Notes under the pieces: model-generated
Told to the model about the DNA's origin: nothing
The model's database searches: none
What the model saw: the letters and a program-made list of their open reading frames with translations, nothing else
Shown: piece after piece, positions 42,876 through 53,139 of the stretch
Layout: every line of letters starts with the position of its first letter
How positions within the stretch are numbered: position 1 is the stretch's first letter
DNA from: Laburnicola sp. R22_1
Taxonomy: Eukaryota > Ascomycota > Dothideomycetes > Pleosporales > Didymosphaeriaceae
Assembly: GCA_014281115.1 (NCBI GenBank)
Contig: JACONQ010000004.1
Coordinates: 1,674,001-1,738,000 of the forward strand
Reading direction: 5' to 3'
Length of the DNA stretch: 64,000 nt
Program-made: the position numbers and the translations under genes

Positions 42876-43852
42876 ATGGCTCCAACCTTCAAGGAGTAAG
42901 TTCCATTCCTAATGCCAACCTGGTTGAGCTAAAGCTCGGCAGCTTCATCCAATCCCATCAATTTACCTTCTTCGTTGGCCAAGACGGAAATCCTATCGTG
43001 GTGCATGCAGCTGCGATTGCTGCTACCAGCCAGCAACTAGATGCACTTATTAAAAATGGAATGGAGGAATCTGCAACGCGATGTGCGAGGATCGAAGATG
43101 TAGAGGTCGACGATTTCATCCGGTTTTGCGAGTACGCTTACCGCGGCGACTATACCACGCCGCCGTGGGAAGAAGTCCTGCCGGAACCGAGCTCTACGTC
43201 CAGCAAGGGCCAGCAGAATGGGGACGATGACCCCTGGGGCGTTCTGACGTCTAAGAAGAAGAAGGGTAAGAAGGGGAGGGTGGTTCCGGTTCCGGAGATA
43301 TACGAACCTGTTCCGGACGTATACAAAGAACCTCCAGCCGCCCCGCTGGCCCCTGAACCTCTATATGAAGCAGCGTCCATCTCGAGGACCCTGTTACGGG
43401 CTCGATTTAACAGCCGAACCTACCTAGACGACGGCGGGCCCAAAGCTCAGATCCAACAACACTTCGAACCCAAACCCAACACTGCCGTAGACCAAAACTT
43501 CACGCCAGTCCTCCTTGCCCACGCCCGGCTCTACTGCTTTGCGCATTTACGTCTAGTAGAGCCACTCAGAGCGCTAACCCTCGACAAGCTGCATAAGACA
43601 CTCATAGGCTTCAAGTTGTTCACAAGGCGCGTTGGAGACATCATTGAGCTCGCGAGATTTGCGTACTCGAACCTAGATCTACCGGATAGAAGGGACGACG
43701 GAACTATCGACGACCTAAGGAAACTGGTGGTTGAGTATATTGTGTGCGAGATTGACACGATCGGAAAATGCGATGAATTTGTCGAGTACATGGAAGAGGG
43801 CGGTGGATTTGTAGGGGATTTCTGGAGAATGGCCAGGGACTGTATAGTTTAA
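42876..43852 (+). CDS. BTB/POZ-domain protein, 309 aa
   Basis: Two exons: 42876-42895 (only 20 nt) and 42943-43852, intron 47 bp with gtaagt donor. The 20-nt first exon supplies MAPTFKD, and exon 2 continues FIQSHQFTFFVGQDGNPIVV, HAAAIAATSQQLDALI, then EDVEVDDFIRFCEYAYRGDY, the usual fungal BTB layout. A Lys-rich patch (TSKKKKGKKGRVV) follows the BTB core, then a helical C-terminal half (LYCFAHLRLVEPLRALTLDK, TLIGFKLFTRRVGDIIELAR). Fungal BTB proteins of this type are numerous and mostly uncharacterised; dimerisation or Cul3-adaptor roles are possible. It lies 300 bp from the copia element and is intact. Confidence 0.85.
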
Positions 43853-44605
43853 TGTGGGGTGTACGGTAATGGATCTGGAATGTTAGAAAGAAGGGGTCCT
43901 AGATGTTTAAGTACACGACTTATGCAGGATCATGTTAAATAACGTTTTCAGCGTGATTTAGTCGATTTAAGTCATAGTACCCCTCATATTTCTTGACACG
44001 GTAGGTTTCTCGGCGAGTAGGGATGGACGTTATGTAACTTAGTGTTAATTACAGTACGAACCATGCAATGCGCTAACACGAAGTAGGAAACTCTCTTGCT
44101 GTTGGGACCGGGTGCTAAGAAACAAATCGAAGAGTAAAACCGGAAACCGATTCTGCTCGCGACTGTAGGAGTGGCCGACACGCTGCTAAAGCAGAGGAAA
44201 CGAGCGGGAGCATACCTCCACATTCCCTCTTACTCCGCACGTGAGAGCCTACGCCGCCAATCAAAGCGTTACTCAACACCACTACAGTATCTTGCAAAAC
44301 CGCCCTCACCCTTTGCGCAAGCGACAATTCTGTACGACCCCTGTCCGCCGAGGATACCCCTTGCTAGTCTTGGCCAATAGCAGAATGCCGAGATCCACTA
44401 GCTCTAAGCGAGCTAGCTCGTAATCACAAAGTACTCTTTTCTGTAAAACAGGTCTAATGCAATACTATAGACTTAACACGTGGTACAAAGTTACACTGAC
44501 GTACTCTACGGGCTTTTAGGCCACCTGTATCACTAACGTAACCTCCCCCCCTATATGGCGAAAGACACCTCTGTCCCGAAGAAAACAAGAGATACATCGA
44601 ATGTA
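43853..44605. other. Intergenic with dispersed repeat copy
   Basis: No gene. Contains copy 2 of the ~120-bp repeat (44160-44284). Confidence 0.5.
44160..44284 (-). repeat. Dispersed repeat, copy 2
   Basis: Reverse complement match to about 35903-36024 (cctacgccgccaatcaaagc, ccgacacgctgctaaagcag). Because the 35.9-kb copy is in the inverted interval, the two were probably direct repeats originally. Confidence 0.75.
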
Positions 44606-44673
44606 CGGAGGTGCCTTTCAAAAGTCCTTGCCCACCTTGGCGAGCAGGGGTCTGCGCCATATTCTTAATTTGG
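44606..44673 (+). repeat. Left terminal inverted repeat of the mariner element
   Basis: Runs from cggaggtgcc to about ttcttaatt; pairs with about 46056-46122. Confidence 0.85.
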
Positions 44674-46055
44674 ATATATATCCGATTACCTAAGTCTATG
44701 GAGATTCCTGCCCTCCTTATACTCGTTACCTCCTTCTACCTTAATGATCTTTTTGATATGAACAGGAATACGCTCAATCTAAGCCTGGATCTTCTCCTGA
44801 GGTAGATCTTGCCAGCACTGCTCCTAAGCACGGACAGCCTCTGCTCTGCTCTTTGGTGCACCTTTCTTTGTAGTAGCTCTCTTCATCTATGGCCAGCAAG
44901 GTTTAATAGCGTTCAAATTAGGTGAATTACTACACTAAAGCAGCTTCGCAATATTATAGATGCTATACATGTAGCCCTGGACGTGATGATTGTGAGAAGG
45001 CGCCTTATCTTCTTGTACAACTGTTCCTAGCCGCTCTGCTTTGCACTCCTTAGCAAAGGGTATAAGTTTTAGAAGTAGGACAAACGTCTGGTATTAATAC
45101 TAGTCAATACCTAATCCTCTGCCCTAGCTGACCTTTCCAGTCTTCTTGTTCCACGTCTATTAAGGTTGTCGTCCAGGCTTATTATGTAGAGCAAGGCGAC
45201 GCATTCCATTTTCAAGCTCCTATTGTGCCTTTATAATAGGCTCTAGCTCCTAGTTAAGCTCCTCAATTCGAGCAGCAGTAGCCTCCTTCTCTTTCTTTGT
45301 TTCTGGCGTCTAGCAGTAACAGGGCCCCTTCTTATTATATAAAAAGCACCCCTAGAATATGAACTTAGAGTAGCCCTTCCACCTCTTACGGATACAACTT
45401 CGAACAAATGCCTTATCAGCCTTCCGCCATATTCTATATCCTCCACGCCTATAGAGGAGAACCACAGACGTTTCATCAGACCAGATAACATTCTTCCAAT
45501 CCTCAATCGTCCAGTGTTCATGCTAAAGGCACCAGTTATACTGAGCCTCCTTTATCTTCTTTGTCAACCCAGGTTTCCTCGTCGGCTTTGTCTTCTTAAA
45601 GCCTGCCTTCCTTAGGATGCGCCAGACAGTTGTAGCGGAGATGTTGAATCCTTCTTGGCTAAGCGCGCCAGCAACGTCAGCGCAAGACTTCTCTCATCCA
45701 TAGCGGTTAGTGCGTACGCTGTTAACTACTTTCTGTGCAACATCATCCTGCTTTAAGGGCCTCCCAGAGCGATGGCCATCTTCAAGGTATTTATCCATAA
45801 GCTTAAGTGGCCGCTGGCATAGATCAAAGCGTCGTTCAATTGCTCGCGCAAATATTAAGTTAATCATCCGCTTTAGAATCCCTGTTAGACCAGTGATCTC
45901 GTCATTAGGCTTTCCAGTAGCCTTGAGAGTGATTATTAAAGCCCTTGTAGCAATATTGTGAGGAGCCATCGCAAAGACAGTATTGATTAGAGAGCAAATA
46001 GTATAGAGGGGTTGTGAGGTTAGAAGCAAAGGCCACGTAGGCTCGGAGATGCTTC

Positions 46056-46122
46056 CTAATTAAGAATGTGGCGTATACCCCTGCTCGCCAAGGTGGGCAA
46101 GGACTTTTGAAAGGCACCTCCG
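46056..46122 (-). repeat. Right terminal inverted repeat of the mariner element
   Basis: Inverted copy of 44606-44673 with a few substitutions in the inner part (gtgtggcgtata versus tctgcgcc). Confidence 0.85.
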
Positions 46123-46124
46123 TA

Positions 46125-47289
46125 CAGCAACTTCGAGCTATGCACACACGTCTAATCTTGTTAATAATCTACGAACACTGAATTTCGTTCTCCTTTAACT
46201 TAGAACTTAGGTTGTATATAAAAATTACGCAAAGTTAGCTATCCTATACGCTGTTGCGCGCTCTACCTGCTCTGACTCTGCGACACTACTTTTGTCAGTT
46301 GCCCCGGTGACCCTACGGTCCACCATTGCACCTGCTTAGTAATCGATTCTCTGCTAGTCTCCACACACACAATATGATCGACTTTTTCGTCCACTTTTGA
46401 GCCCCACTCATCTGTCAACTTTCACCACAACAACATCGTCTCGCTGTTTTATAAGCTGAAGGTGAGTCTGCATTGATCTTAAATGTGCATCATATCTTTG
46501 TACCGCATTTGAAGACACTCTGATTCATAAGCGTGGCGCAAATCGCATGTTCGCCACGGAGGTCGATACATGCAGCACGCCAGAGTGCCAAACGAGGGTG
46601 CTGTAGGACGATTATATAATTTCCTGTTGCATTACAGCATGAATTAGCATTTTTTTTACGTACAGCCAAGCTTCTCGCTTACATCGCCCTAGCTTCTCTA
46701 GAACGAACGCAAAGGCCCTGTGCGCAGGAAACAAACGCCGGGTGCCAGCTTCTCGTTTACCGTGCTCTAGGTAGTCTTCCCTGGAGAAACCAAGGTCCCT
46801 GCGTGCCGCAGAGAACCACAGGTTCGAAACGCGCTTTAGCCATCAGCTTCTTACCGTACGTCTTCGTGTTCAAGGCCTAAGTTAATGCGAAGCGTGCATT
46901 CTATCCCTTATCGCTAGTGTCCTATGTTTCGCTCCTTGATGAACCTTGCGAGCGTCCTTTGACTGTCCACGGGCTCGGATGGACGGCGTTGAGTTGCGTG
47001 TTCTCAGCCTTGCCTACGCCCCGGCGGTCCAGGCTACGCTCTTCACTGCACACCAAAGATGCAGCTCGTCCTTTGCACGTTCCTAACCTCCTACACGGCT
47101 GCATGTCCGCACAATTCCTATGCGTCACTTAAGATACCCCGTTCTCATGTAGTCACCGTATCGCCAACCGTGGTGATTAGCTGAACGGGCTGGCATGCTC
47201 AGTCGATCCCTCCAGCCTGCTCCGCCCAAGGCTTCGTGACGCTCCACTACCGCCCCCGCCTACGATATTCGTCTACGTTGCGCGACGCG
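46125..47289. other. Upstream region of the NLR-like gene, 1.16 kb
   Basis: No supported gene; small ORFs only. An aggttcgaaac word near 46811 resembles a tRNA B-box but no cloverleaf could be drawn. Confidence 0.45.
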
Positions 47290-50200
47290 ATGCGACTTCT
47301 AGAGTACACGAGCGACGGCGATCTCCGCCTGACCGAGCACTTTATCAGCGACGAGAGTGTCCCTCCTCACGCAATCCTTTCACACACCTGGCGGGAGGGG
47401 CAAGAGGTCACCTATGATGACTTAGTAACTAGCAACATAACGGACAAGGCTGGTTACAACAAGATTCTGTTTTGCGCGCGACAAGCTCAACGTGACGGCC
47501 TGAATTATTGCTGGGTGGACACATGCTGCATCGACAAGTCTAGCAGTGCAGAGCTCTCGGAAGCGATCAACTCCATGTTCCGCTGGTACCAGAAGGCACA
47601 GAAATGCTACGTTTACCTCTCAGATGTGTCAAACCATACTACAGATGGTGACGGTGAGTTGTCGAGGAAATGGGAGCCAGTTTTTCGACAGAGCAGATGG
47701 TTCACCCGGGGCTGGACACTCCAGGAACTAATTGCCCCAAAAACGGTCGAGTTTTTCTCTAGGGAAGAAGAGCTACTTGGAAGTAAAGAAACGCTCGCAC
47801 AATTACTGCACGAGATTACGGGAATACCTGTCAAGGTCCTTCAAGGAGAGTCTTTGTCCGACTGCAGTGTGACCGAGCGATTCTCGTGGGCAGCAAAGCG
47901 CCAGACAACACGTGCAGAAGACGAATCGTACTGTCTGCTAGGCATCTTCGACATACAGATGCCGCTGCTGTATGGCGAAGGACGGCAGAAGGCAATGAAA
48001 CGGCTGCAGAAGGAGATTCGAGAGGCAGCGGTGGATCAGCCGGTTGCGCTAGCTCAAGAGGCTCGGAGCGGCAGCCAACACGAAGACGAAAAGGCAGACA
48101 AGATACGTAGGTGGCTATCTGCGCCAGATCCATCCACGAACTACTACAAGGCGCTTAAGCAACGCCAAGACGATACTGGGCTTTGGTTTCTCGAGGGCAA
48201 CCAGTATGCCGAGTGGAAGACGAGTACTTCATCGTTCCTCTGGTTGCATGGCATTCCAGGATGCGGCAAAACTATCCTCACCTCGATTGTTCTCCAGGAC
48301 GTGCTTCAGCACTGCGACGGCGACACTAGTAAGGCGGTTGCGTACTTCTTCTTCGACTTCAACGACGTGCAGAAGCAGAGCGCGGAGCTCATGGTGCGTT
48401 CCTTGATCTGCCAGCTTTTGCAGCAGTGCGTTACAATCCCAACGAGCCTCATGACATTGTTCTCCTCGTGTGAGAATGGGCAGCGACAGCCCTCGCTACA
48501 TGCGCTTTTAGAAGTGCTGCAACAGATGATGCGGGAGTTCCCCTACGTGCACGTCGTTCTCGATGCTCTTGATGAGTGTTCTGAGCGGGCGGAGCTGACG
48601 GGCATCCTCGAGACCGTCTCTGCATGGCAGCTTCAGAACCCGCACATTCTCCTGGCCAGCCGCCGAGAACGTGACCTTGAAAGTTCGTTGGAGACATTTA
48701 TACAGCAGCAGAATTTCGTCGATCTGCAAAGCGAGCTAGTGGACAGAGACATACAGAAATACGTACGGCAACGACTCTCTGACGACAAACGATTGAGTAG
48801 GTGGGGAAAGGACCATGCTCTCAGGCAGGACATCGAGGCTGCTCTTATGAAAGGAGCGCAGGGAATGTATGCATACTGTATTACTCTCGCTAGAACAGGC
48901 AGGACTGATGTCAACTACAGGTTTCGATGGGCTGTTTGCCAGCTAGACGCGTTAGGGGAGTGTCGTAACCGAGCATCGCTGCGGAGATCGCTTGCAGCGC
49001 TTCCTCCGACGCTGGACAAGACGTATGATCGCATTCTTTCGGCAATCAGCGAAGTCGATGCTCAATACGCCGTCTCCATTCTACGGTGGCTGACGTTCTC
49101 AGCTCGACCGCTCTTGGTGGATGAGGTTGCTGAGATAGTAGCCATCAGTTTGAAGGATGAAGCCAGATTCGATCGCGACGAGGTTCTAGAAGATCCGTTA
49201 GATGTGTTGAACATCTGCTCCAGCCTTGTCGCCATTACTACAGATAAAGACAATGGAATACTTGGGCGAGCTAGACAAGTCGTGGTGCTTGCGCACTACT
49301 CTGTCAAGGAGTATCTCGTCTCGGACAGGATTGGAAAAGGCTTAGCGGCACGCTACAGCATGCAAGCTACCGTGTGCCACGATGCTATATCGAGGAGCTG
49401 CCTCGGGTACCTTCTCCAGTTTCAGGGAGTCAAGATGCTCAGCCAGGATAATGTGAAAGAGTTCAGGCTGGCAAAGTACTCGGCCAGCTGCTGGATGGAG
49501 CATGCTCAAGCTACGGGGGAACACGCAAAACAGTATATTAAAGAGGCGATGATTCTACTTTCGGAAGAAAACGACGCTTATCTGAACTGGCTTCGAATCC
49601 ATGATCCAGATAAACCATGGTGGGACTCCGATTTCCAGAAGAGCCTACATTCACTTCTACCTCCATTGTATTACGCAAGCCGCGCTGGCTTAAGAACTAT
49701 AGTTACGCTACTGGTTGAGAATGGCGCCAAGGTCAACGCGCGGGGTGGAAGGTACGGCAACGCACTCCAGGCGGCTTCAGCAGAAGGCCACGAGGCGACT
49801 GTGAAGCTGTTGCTTGAGAATGGCGCCGACGTCAACACGCAGGGTGGAAGGTACGGCAACGCACTCCAGGCGGCTTCATTTGGAGGCCACGAGGCGACTG
49901 TGAAGCTGCTGGTCGAGAAGGGCGCCGACGTCAACGCGCAGGGTGGAAGGTACAGCAACGCACTCCAGGCGGCTTCAGCAGAAGGCCACGAGGCGACTGT
50001 GAAGCTGTTGCTTGAGAATGGCGCCGACGTCAACACGCAGGGTGGAAGGTACGGCAACGCACTCCAGGCGGCTTCATTTGGAGGCCACGAGGCGACTGTG
50101 AAGCTGCTGGTCGAGAAGGGCGCCGACGTCAACGCGCAGGGTGGAAGGTACAGCAACGCACTCCAGGCGGCTTCATTTGGAGGCCACGAGGCGACTGTGA

Positions 50201-50463
50201 AGCTGCTGGTCGAGAAGGGCGCCGACGTCAACGCGCAGGGTGGAAAGTACGGCAACGCACTCCAGGCGGCTTCGCTTAGAGGCCACGAGGCGATTGCGAA
50301 GCTGCTGCTCGAGAATGGCACCGATGTCAACGCGCAGGGTGGAGAGTACGGCGACGCACTCCAGGCGGCTTCATACAGAGGCCACGAGGCGATTGTGAAG
50401 CTGCTGGTCGAGAAGGGCGCCGACGTTAACGCGCAGGGTGGAAGGTACAGCAACGCACTCTAG
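47290..50463 (+). CDS. HET-NACHT-ankyrin NLR-like protein, 1057 aa, ending at a premature TAG
   Basis: ATG at 47290 gives MRLLEYTSDGDLRLTEHF, the canonical HET-domain opening, preferred over an upstream open extension lacking ATG. The HET domain (residues about 1-230) includes AILSHTWREGQEVTYDDL, YCWVDTCCIDKSSSAELSEA, WFTRGWTLQELIAPKTVEFF and AEDESYCLLGIFDIQMPLLY. The NACHT NTPase has P-loop LHGIPGCGKT (about residue 320) and Walker B VHVVLDALDECS. A helical region follows, then ankyrin repeats from about residue 800. Fungal HET-NLRs act in heterokaryon incompatibility and possibly xenorecognition: ligand binding by the repeats drives NACHT oligomerisation and HET-triggered cell death. The TAG at 50461-50463 replaces the CAG present in sister repeats; three more repeats lie downstream in frame. 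Confidence 0.93.
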   Translation: MRLLEYTSDGDLRLTEHFISDESVPPHAILSHTWREGQEVTYDDLVTSNITDKAGYNKILFCARQAQRDGLNYCWVDTCCIDKSSSAELSEAINSMFRWYQKAQKCYVYLSDVSNHTTDGDGELSRKWEPVFRQSRWFTRGWTLQELIAPKTVEFFSREEELLGSKETLAQLLHEITGIPVKVLQGESLSDCSVTERFSWAAKRQTTRAEDESYCLLGIFDIQMPLLYGEGRQKAMKRLQKEIREAAVDQPVALAQEARSGSQHEDEKADKIRRWLSAPDPSTNYYKALKQRQDDTGLWFLEGNQYAEWKTSTSSFLWLHGIPGCGKTILTSIVLQDVLQHCDGDTSKAVAYFFFDFNDVQKQSAELMVRSLICQLLQQCVTIPTSLMTLFSSCENGQRQPSLHALLEVLQQMMREFPYVHVVLDALDECSERAELTGILETVSAWQLQNPHILLASRRERDLESSLETFIQQQNFVDLQSELVDRDIQKYVRQRLSDDKRLSRWGKDHALRQDIEAALMKGAQGMYAYCITLARTGRTDVNYRFRWAVCQLDALGECRNRASLRRSLAALPPTLDKTYDRILSAISEVDAQYAVSILRWLTFSARPLLVDEVAEIVAISLKDEARFDRDEVLEDPLDVLNICSSLVAITTDKDNGILGRARQVVVLAHYSVKEYLVSDRIGKGLAARYSMQATVCHDAISRSCLGYLLQFQGVKMLSQDNVKEFRLAKYSASCWMEHAQATGEHAKQYIKEAMILLSEENDAYLNWLRIHDPDKPWWDSDFQKSLHSLLPPLYYASRAGLRTIVTLLVENGAKVNARGGRYGNALQAASAEGHEATVKLLLENGADVNTQGGRYGNALQAASFGGHEATVKLLVEKGADVNAQGGRYSNALQAASAEGHEATVKLLLENGADVNTQGGRYGNALQAASFGGHEATVKLLVEKGADVNAQGGRYSNALQAASFGGHEATVKLLVEKGADVNAQGGKYGNALQAASLRGHEAIAKLLLENGTDVNAQGGEYGDALQAASYRGHEAIVKLLVEKGADVNAQGGRYSNAL

Positions 50464-50742
50464 GCGGCTTCATTTGGAGGCCACGAGGCGACTGTGAAGC
50501 TGCTGGTCGAGAAGGGCGCCGACGTCAACGCGCAGGGTGGAAGGTACAGCAACGCACTCCAGGCGGCTTCAGCAGAAGGCCACGAGGCGACTGTGAAGCT
50601 GTTGCTTGAGAATGGCGCCGACGTCAACACGCAGGGTGGAAGGTACGGCAACGCACTCCAGGCGGCTTCATTTGGAGGCCACGAGGCGACTGTGAAGCTG
50701 CTGGTCGAGAAGGGCGCCGACGTCAACGCACTTCTACGCGGC
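49753..50742 (+). repeat. Ten near-identical 99-bp ankyrin-coding tandem repeats
   Basis: Units of 33 codons start with TAC at 49753 and every 99 bp. Consensus Y(G/S)NALQAAS..GHEATVKLL. Two main subtypes alternate: AEG/LLLENGADVNTQ and FGG/LLVEKGADVNAQ, giving a 198-bp higher-order period; units 6 and 7 (50248, 50347) are more divergent. The eighth unit carries the TAG. Near-identity at DNA level implies recent unequal exchange or gene conversion. Confidence 0.95.
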
Positions 50743-50817
50743 TTCAGCAGAAGGCCACGAGACGGTTGCGAAGCTGCTGGTCGAAAATGGCGCTGTTGCA
50801 TTCGATAAGGCCACCGA
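50464..50817 (+). pseudogene. Downstream ankyrin repeats and original C-terminus of the NLR-like gene
   Basis: After the TAG the frame continues through AASFGGHEATVKLLVEKGAD and two more units. At about 50735-50745 a one-base shift breaks into HFYAASAEGHETVAKLLVEN and GAVAFDKATESL, stop at about 50825. The shifted end is a diverged final ankyrin repeat, probably the ancestral C-terminus. Confidence 0.7.
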
Positions 50818-50827
50818 AAGCCTTTGA

Positions 50828-53130
50828 CTCATTACCTTCTTTTACGTCTCGTTTGTCAACCTTACTGTTCTCATAGTTTCAAGTAGATTAATTCGGTGAG
50901 AGTACAGTATTAGCAATGGCAAGTGAGGTTGTATAAGTTAGATGTCGCATTTACACAAATACTTTCTTGTTTTCCATTTTCTATTTTCCGTTTCAGCATT
51001 CAGATCTGCACTTTCGAAAACCTAATTTTAGAAGAAGAAACTTTTTAAACGATAATTGGAATATCGCTTATTAAATCTAGGAATCGAACATAACGGTTTG
51101 CATAGTGACTGAAGCTCCTGTGGACCAGGTTCCCAGGCGGGCTGCCTCCATGCGGGCGGCACTCCCCGAAGGGCAGGTTCCACGTTGGCGGGTTAGGAAG
51201 TACGGCCTATTAGCCCCTGCGCCTTAAGCACCCCCACGCCACAATCCGCCCGTGCGGGCGAACTCTCTGTGCGGTCGATTCACCCACACGGCCAATTTGA
51301 CCGTAGCGCGAATGCCTGCACGCCAAAATCGCCCGGGCACGACAATGCCGTGCGGCTCATATTGCCGCACCCTTCTTTTGTACCCCGCAGCATGCGCCCG
51401 CGCTCGCTGAATGCCCATACGGGAAATGCCCTTGCACTCAAAAACGCCATGTACAGCTACATGTCGTGGCCTCCCCTTATGCCGAGGTCTCCCGACAGGC
51501 TGCATGAGCATTCGCAAGAGCGCTCTCATCCTAACATTAACGCGATGGCGCACTCAAATAAGCAGTGCTCTCGTGGACCTACGTCACGACAAACCGCTGC
51601 TGCCGCTGCGCTCGGCGGACCACAACTCAGATACACAGCCACATAGGAACCTAGTGAAAGGACAAGGAAATTTAGTATCATAAGGCATGAGGGCATGAGG
51701 GCACGAGGGCAAGCTAGCAGAAACCTAGGATGCACAGTAGGGCAAGTGTGAAGGCGTCCAAGTCGTAAATCACGACAAGCCTCTAGCACGAGTGGCAATT
51801 GAAGGAACAGAAATACAGGCGCAGATACGTCAGTAGGACGAGATGTACGTAACGTCAGTGACAGATGGAAGCTAGGGAAGTGGAGGCGAGGCATACGTTT
51901 CGTGTGTTCCGAAGGGCCGCCACTCCTTCCACACGGGCATGATGACAGTCAACGAGGATGTCTGCCCATCTGTACTATTCTGTGGTACCAGTATAAGCAT
52001 GCTAGATGTCTGTGAGGCGGTTCATTAGATAGGGGATGCCGATCAGCCTAAGGATTTGTTGATCTGGGACGTCGCAAACATCGTCAGCTAGCGATGGGCT
52101 GATCAAGAAATCAATCAGTGGCTGCGTATTGTGTTGTGACAGCGCCAAAGAGGTATCGTAACGCCAACACGGTAAGACGACTGTTGCTGCGTTCGATGGA
52201 CTTATTACTGTATGTTGTGGAGCTGGCTCGTCTTCTCGCTGGTCTATGCCCGCGATGGCCGCAACGGCGACCCTACAGATCCGAATCGATGCGGCAGGAC
52301 GCATTATGGCCCAGGGGAACTGTCGCGGCCGCCACCAAGGTGTTTAACGAGTCAGACAACGTTATTTTCTCTATAAAGGTAACTTAGCGTCAGCAAACAT
52401 TCAAGAACAAGTGCAAGAGCAGTCAAACTTCTCTCAAACCGCTATGCATTCCCTGCAGCGAATGCGTATTCGTCACCATCCATTCAATAACGGGTGGAGC
52501 ACAACAAAAATCCAAGTTTCGCTTTCCTTGCTCTGTTTGAGGGCCGGATCGAAGTTTTCATTTTTGGCGGGGAGTGTCGCCTTAAATACTGGCTACAGCG
52601 ATTCTAGCATACGGAAATCGAAGATAGAAAATTGGGATTTGGTTTTTACGATTCTAAAAATATCAATCTATATGTTCGCAAAAGGGTCTGATCAGCATTT
52701 ATCTAGTCCTTAATGGGGAAGGAAAGGCCGCGACCTCTGAAACTTGTCTCGGCGATACTCTCAACACAGTAACGATCATCAGGTCAGCCAATTATTGTGA
52801 TGCAGGAGCGGTTTCAGGGCCCAGAGTCATAATTTGGGCCTTCTTTTAAGCGCCTTGTCCATAGCGCTTAAAATAGCATCCAGCACGCCATGCAAGCGAC
52901 CAATAGATGAGCGTGCAGGATCAAGCCCACTTTCAACCTTCGTCGGCGCTTATCATCTCTCCAACCAAGCGCTCCCAACGACAAGCTGTGCCCTCTGTCT
53001 GCCTCTGGTACCTTCCCACAGTCTTATTCTGAGGTTGTGTAAACACGACTGGTACGGCTTGGCTACGATGCGTGCACCGTATACCTTGATAGCACCAAAT
53101 AATTACAAATTAATTGCCCCGACTGTAGGG
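50828..53130. other. Long region without a supported gene, 2.3 kb
   Basis: Small ORFs at 51224-51660 and 52834-53268 lack consistent coding character. Positions 51115-51460 are rich in cgggc/gcccg words. Confidence 0.4.
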
Positions 53131-53139
53131 CAGAAATCT

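Larger units (their letters stand above)
44606..46122 (-). mobile_element. RIP-mutated Tc1/mariner transposon, 1.5 kb
   Basis: Terminal inverted repeats of about 65-68 bp (cggaggtgcctttcaaaagt at 44606; its reverse complement ends at 46122) with TA duplications at 44604-44605 and 46123-46124. The minus strand encodes a Tc1-type transposase from an ATG at 45969: MAPHNIATRALIITLKATGK, DKYLEDGHRSGRPLKQDD, VWRILRKAGFKKTKPTRKP, HWTIEDWKNVIWSDETSVVL (first catalytic Asp), WRKADKAFVRSCIRKRWKGY. Frames are broken by several stops, mostly where Trp or Gln would stand, as expected from RIP. Non-functional. Confidence 0.9.

Noticed and set aside
46805..46830. tRNA B-box-like aggttcgaaac
   Set aside because: No acceptor stem, A-box or anticodon arm could be matched.
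49671..50453. 260-codon open frame antisense to the ankyrin array
   Set aside because: It is a by-product of the stop-free antisense of the 99-bp repeats; the sense frame belongs to a clear HET-NACHT-ANK gene.
49753..50742. Regular 99-bp repeats as a CRISPR-like array
   Set aside because: The units are contiguous coding ankyrin repeats without spacers, in a eukaryote.
51224..51660. Overlapping ORFs on both strands
   Set aside because: No conserved motif and no splice or start support; likely noncoding.
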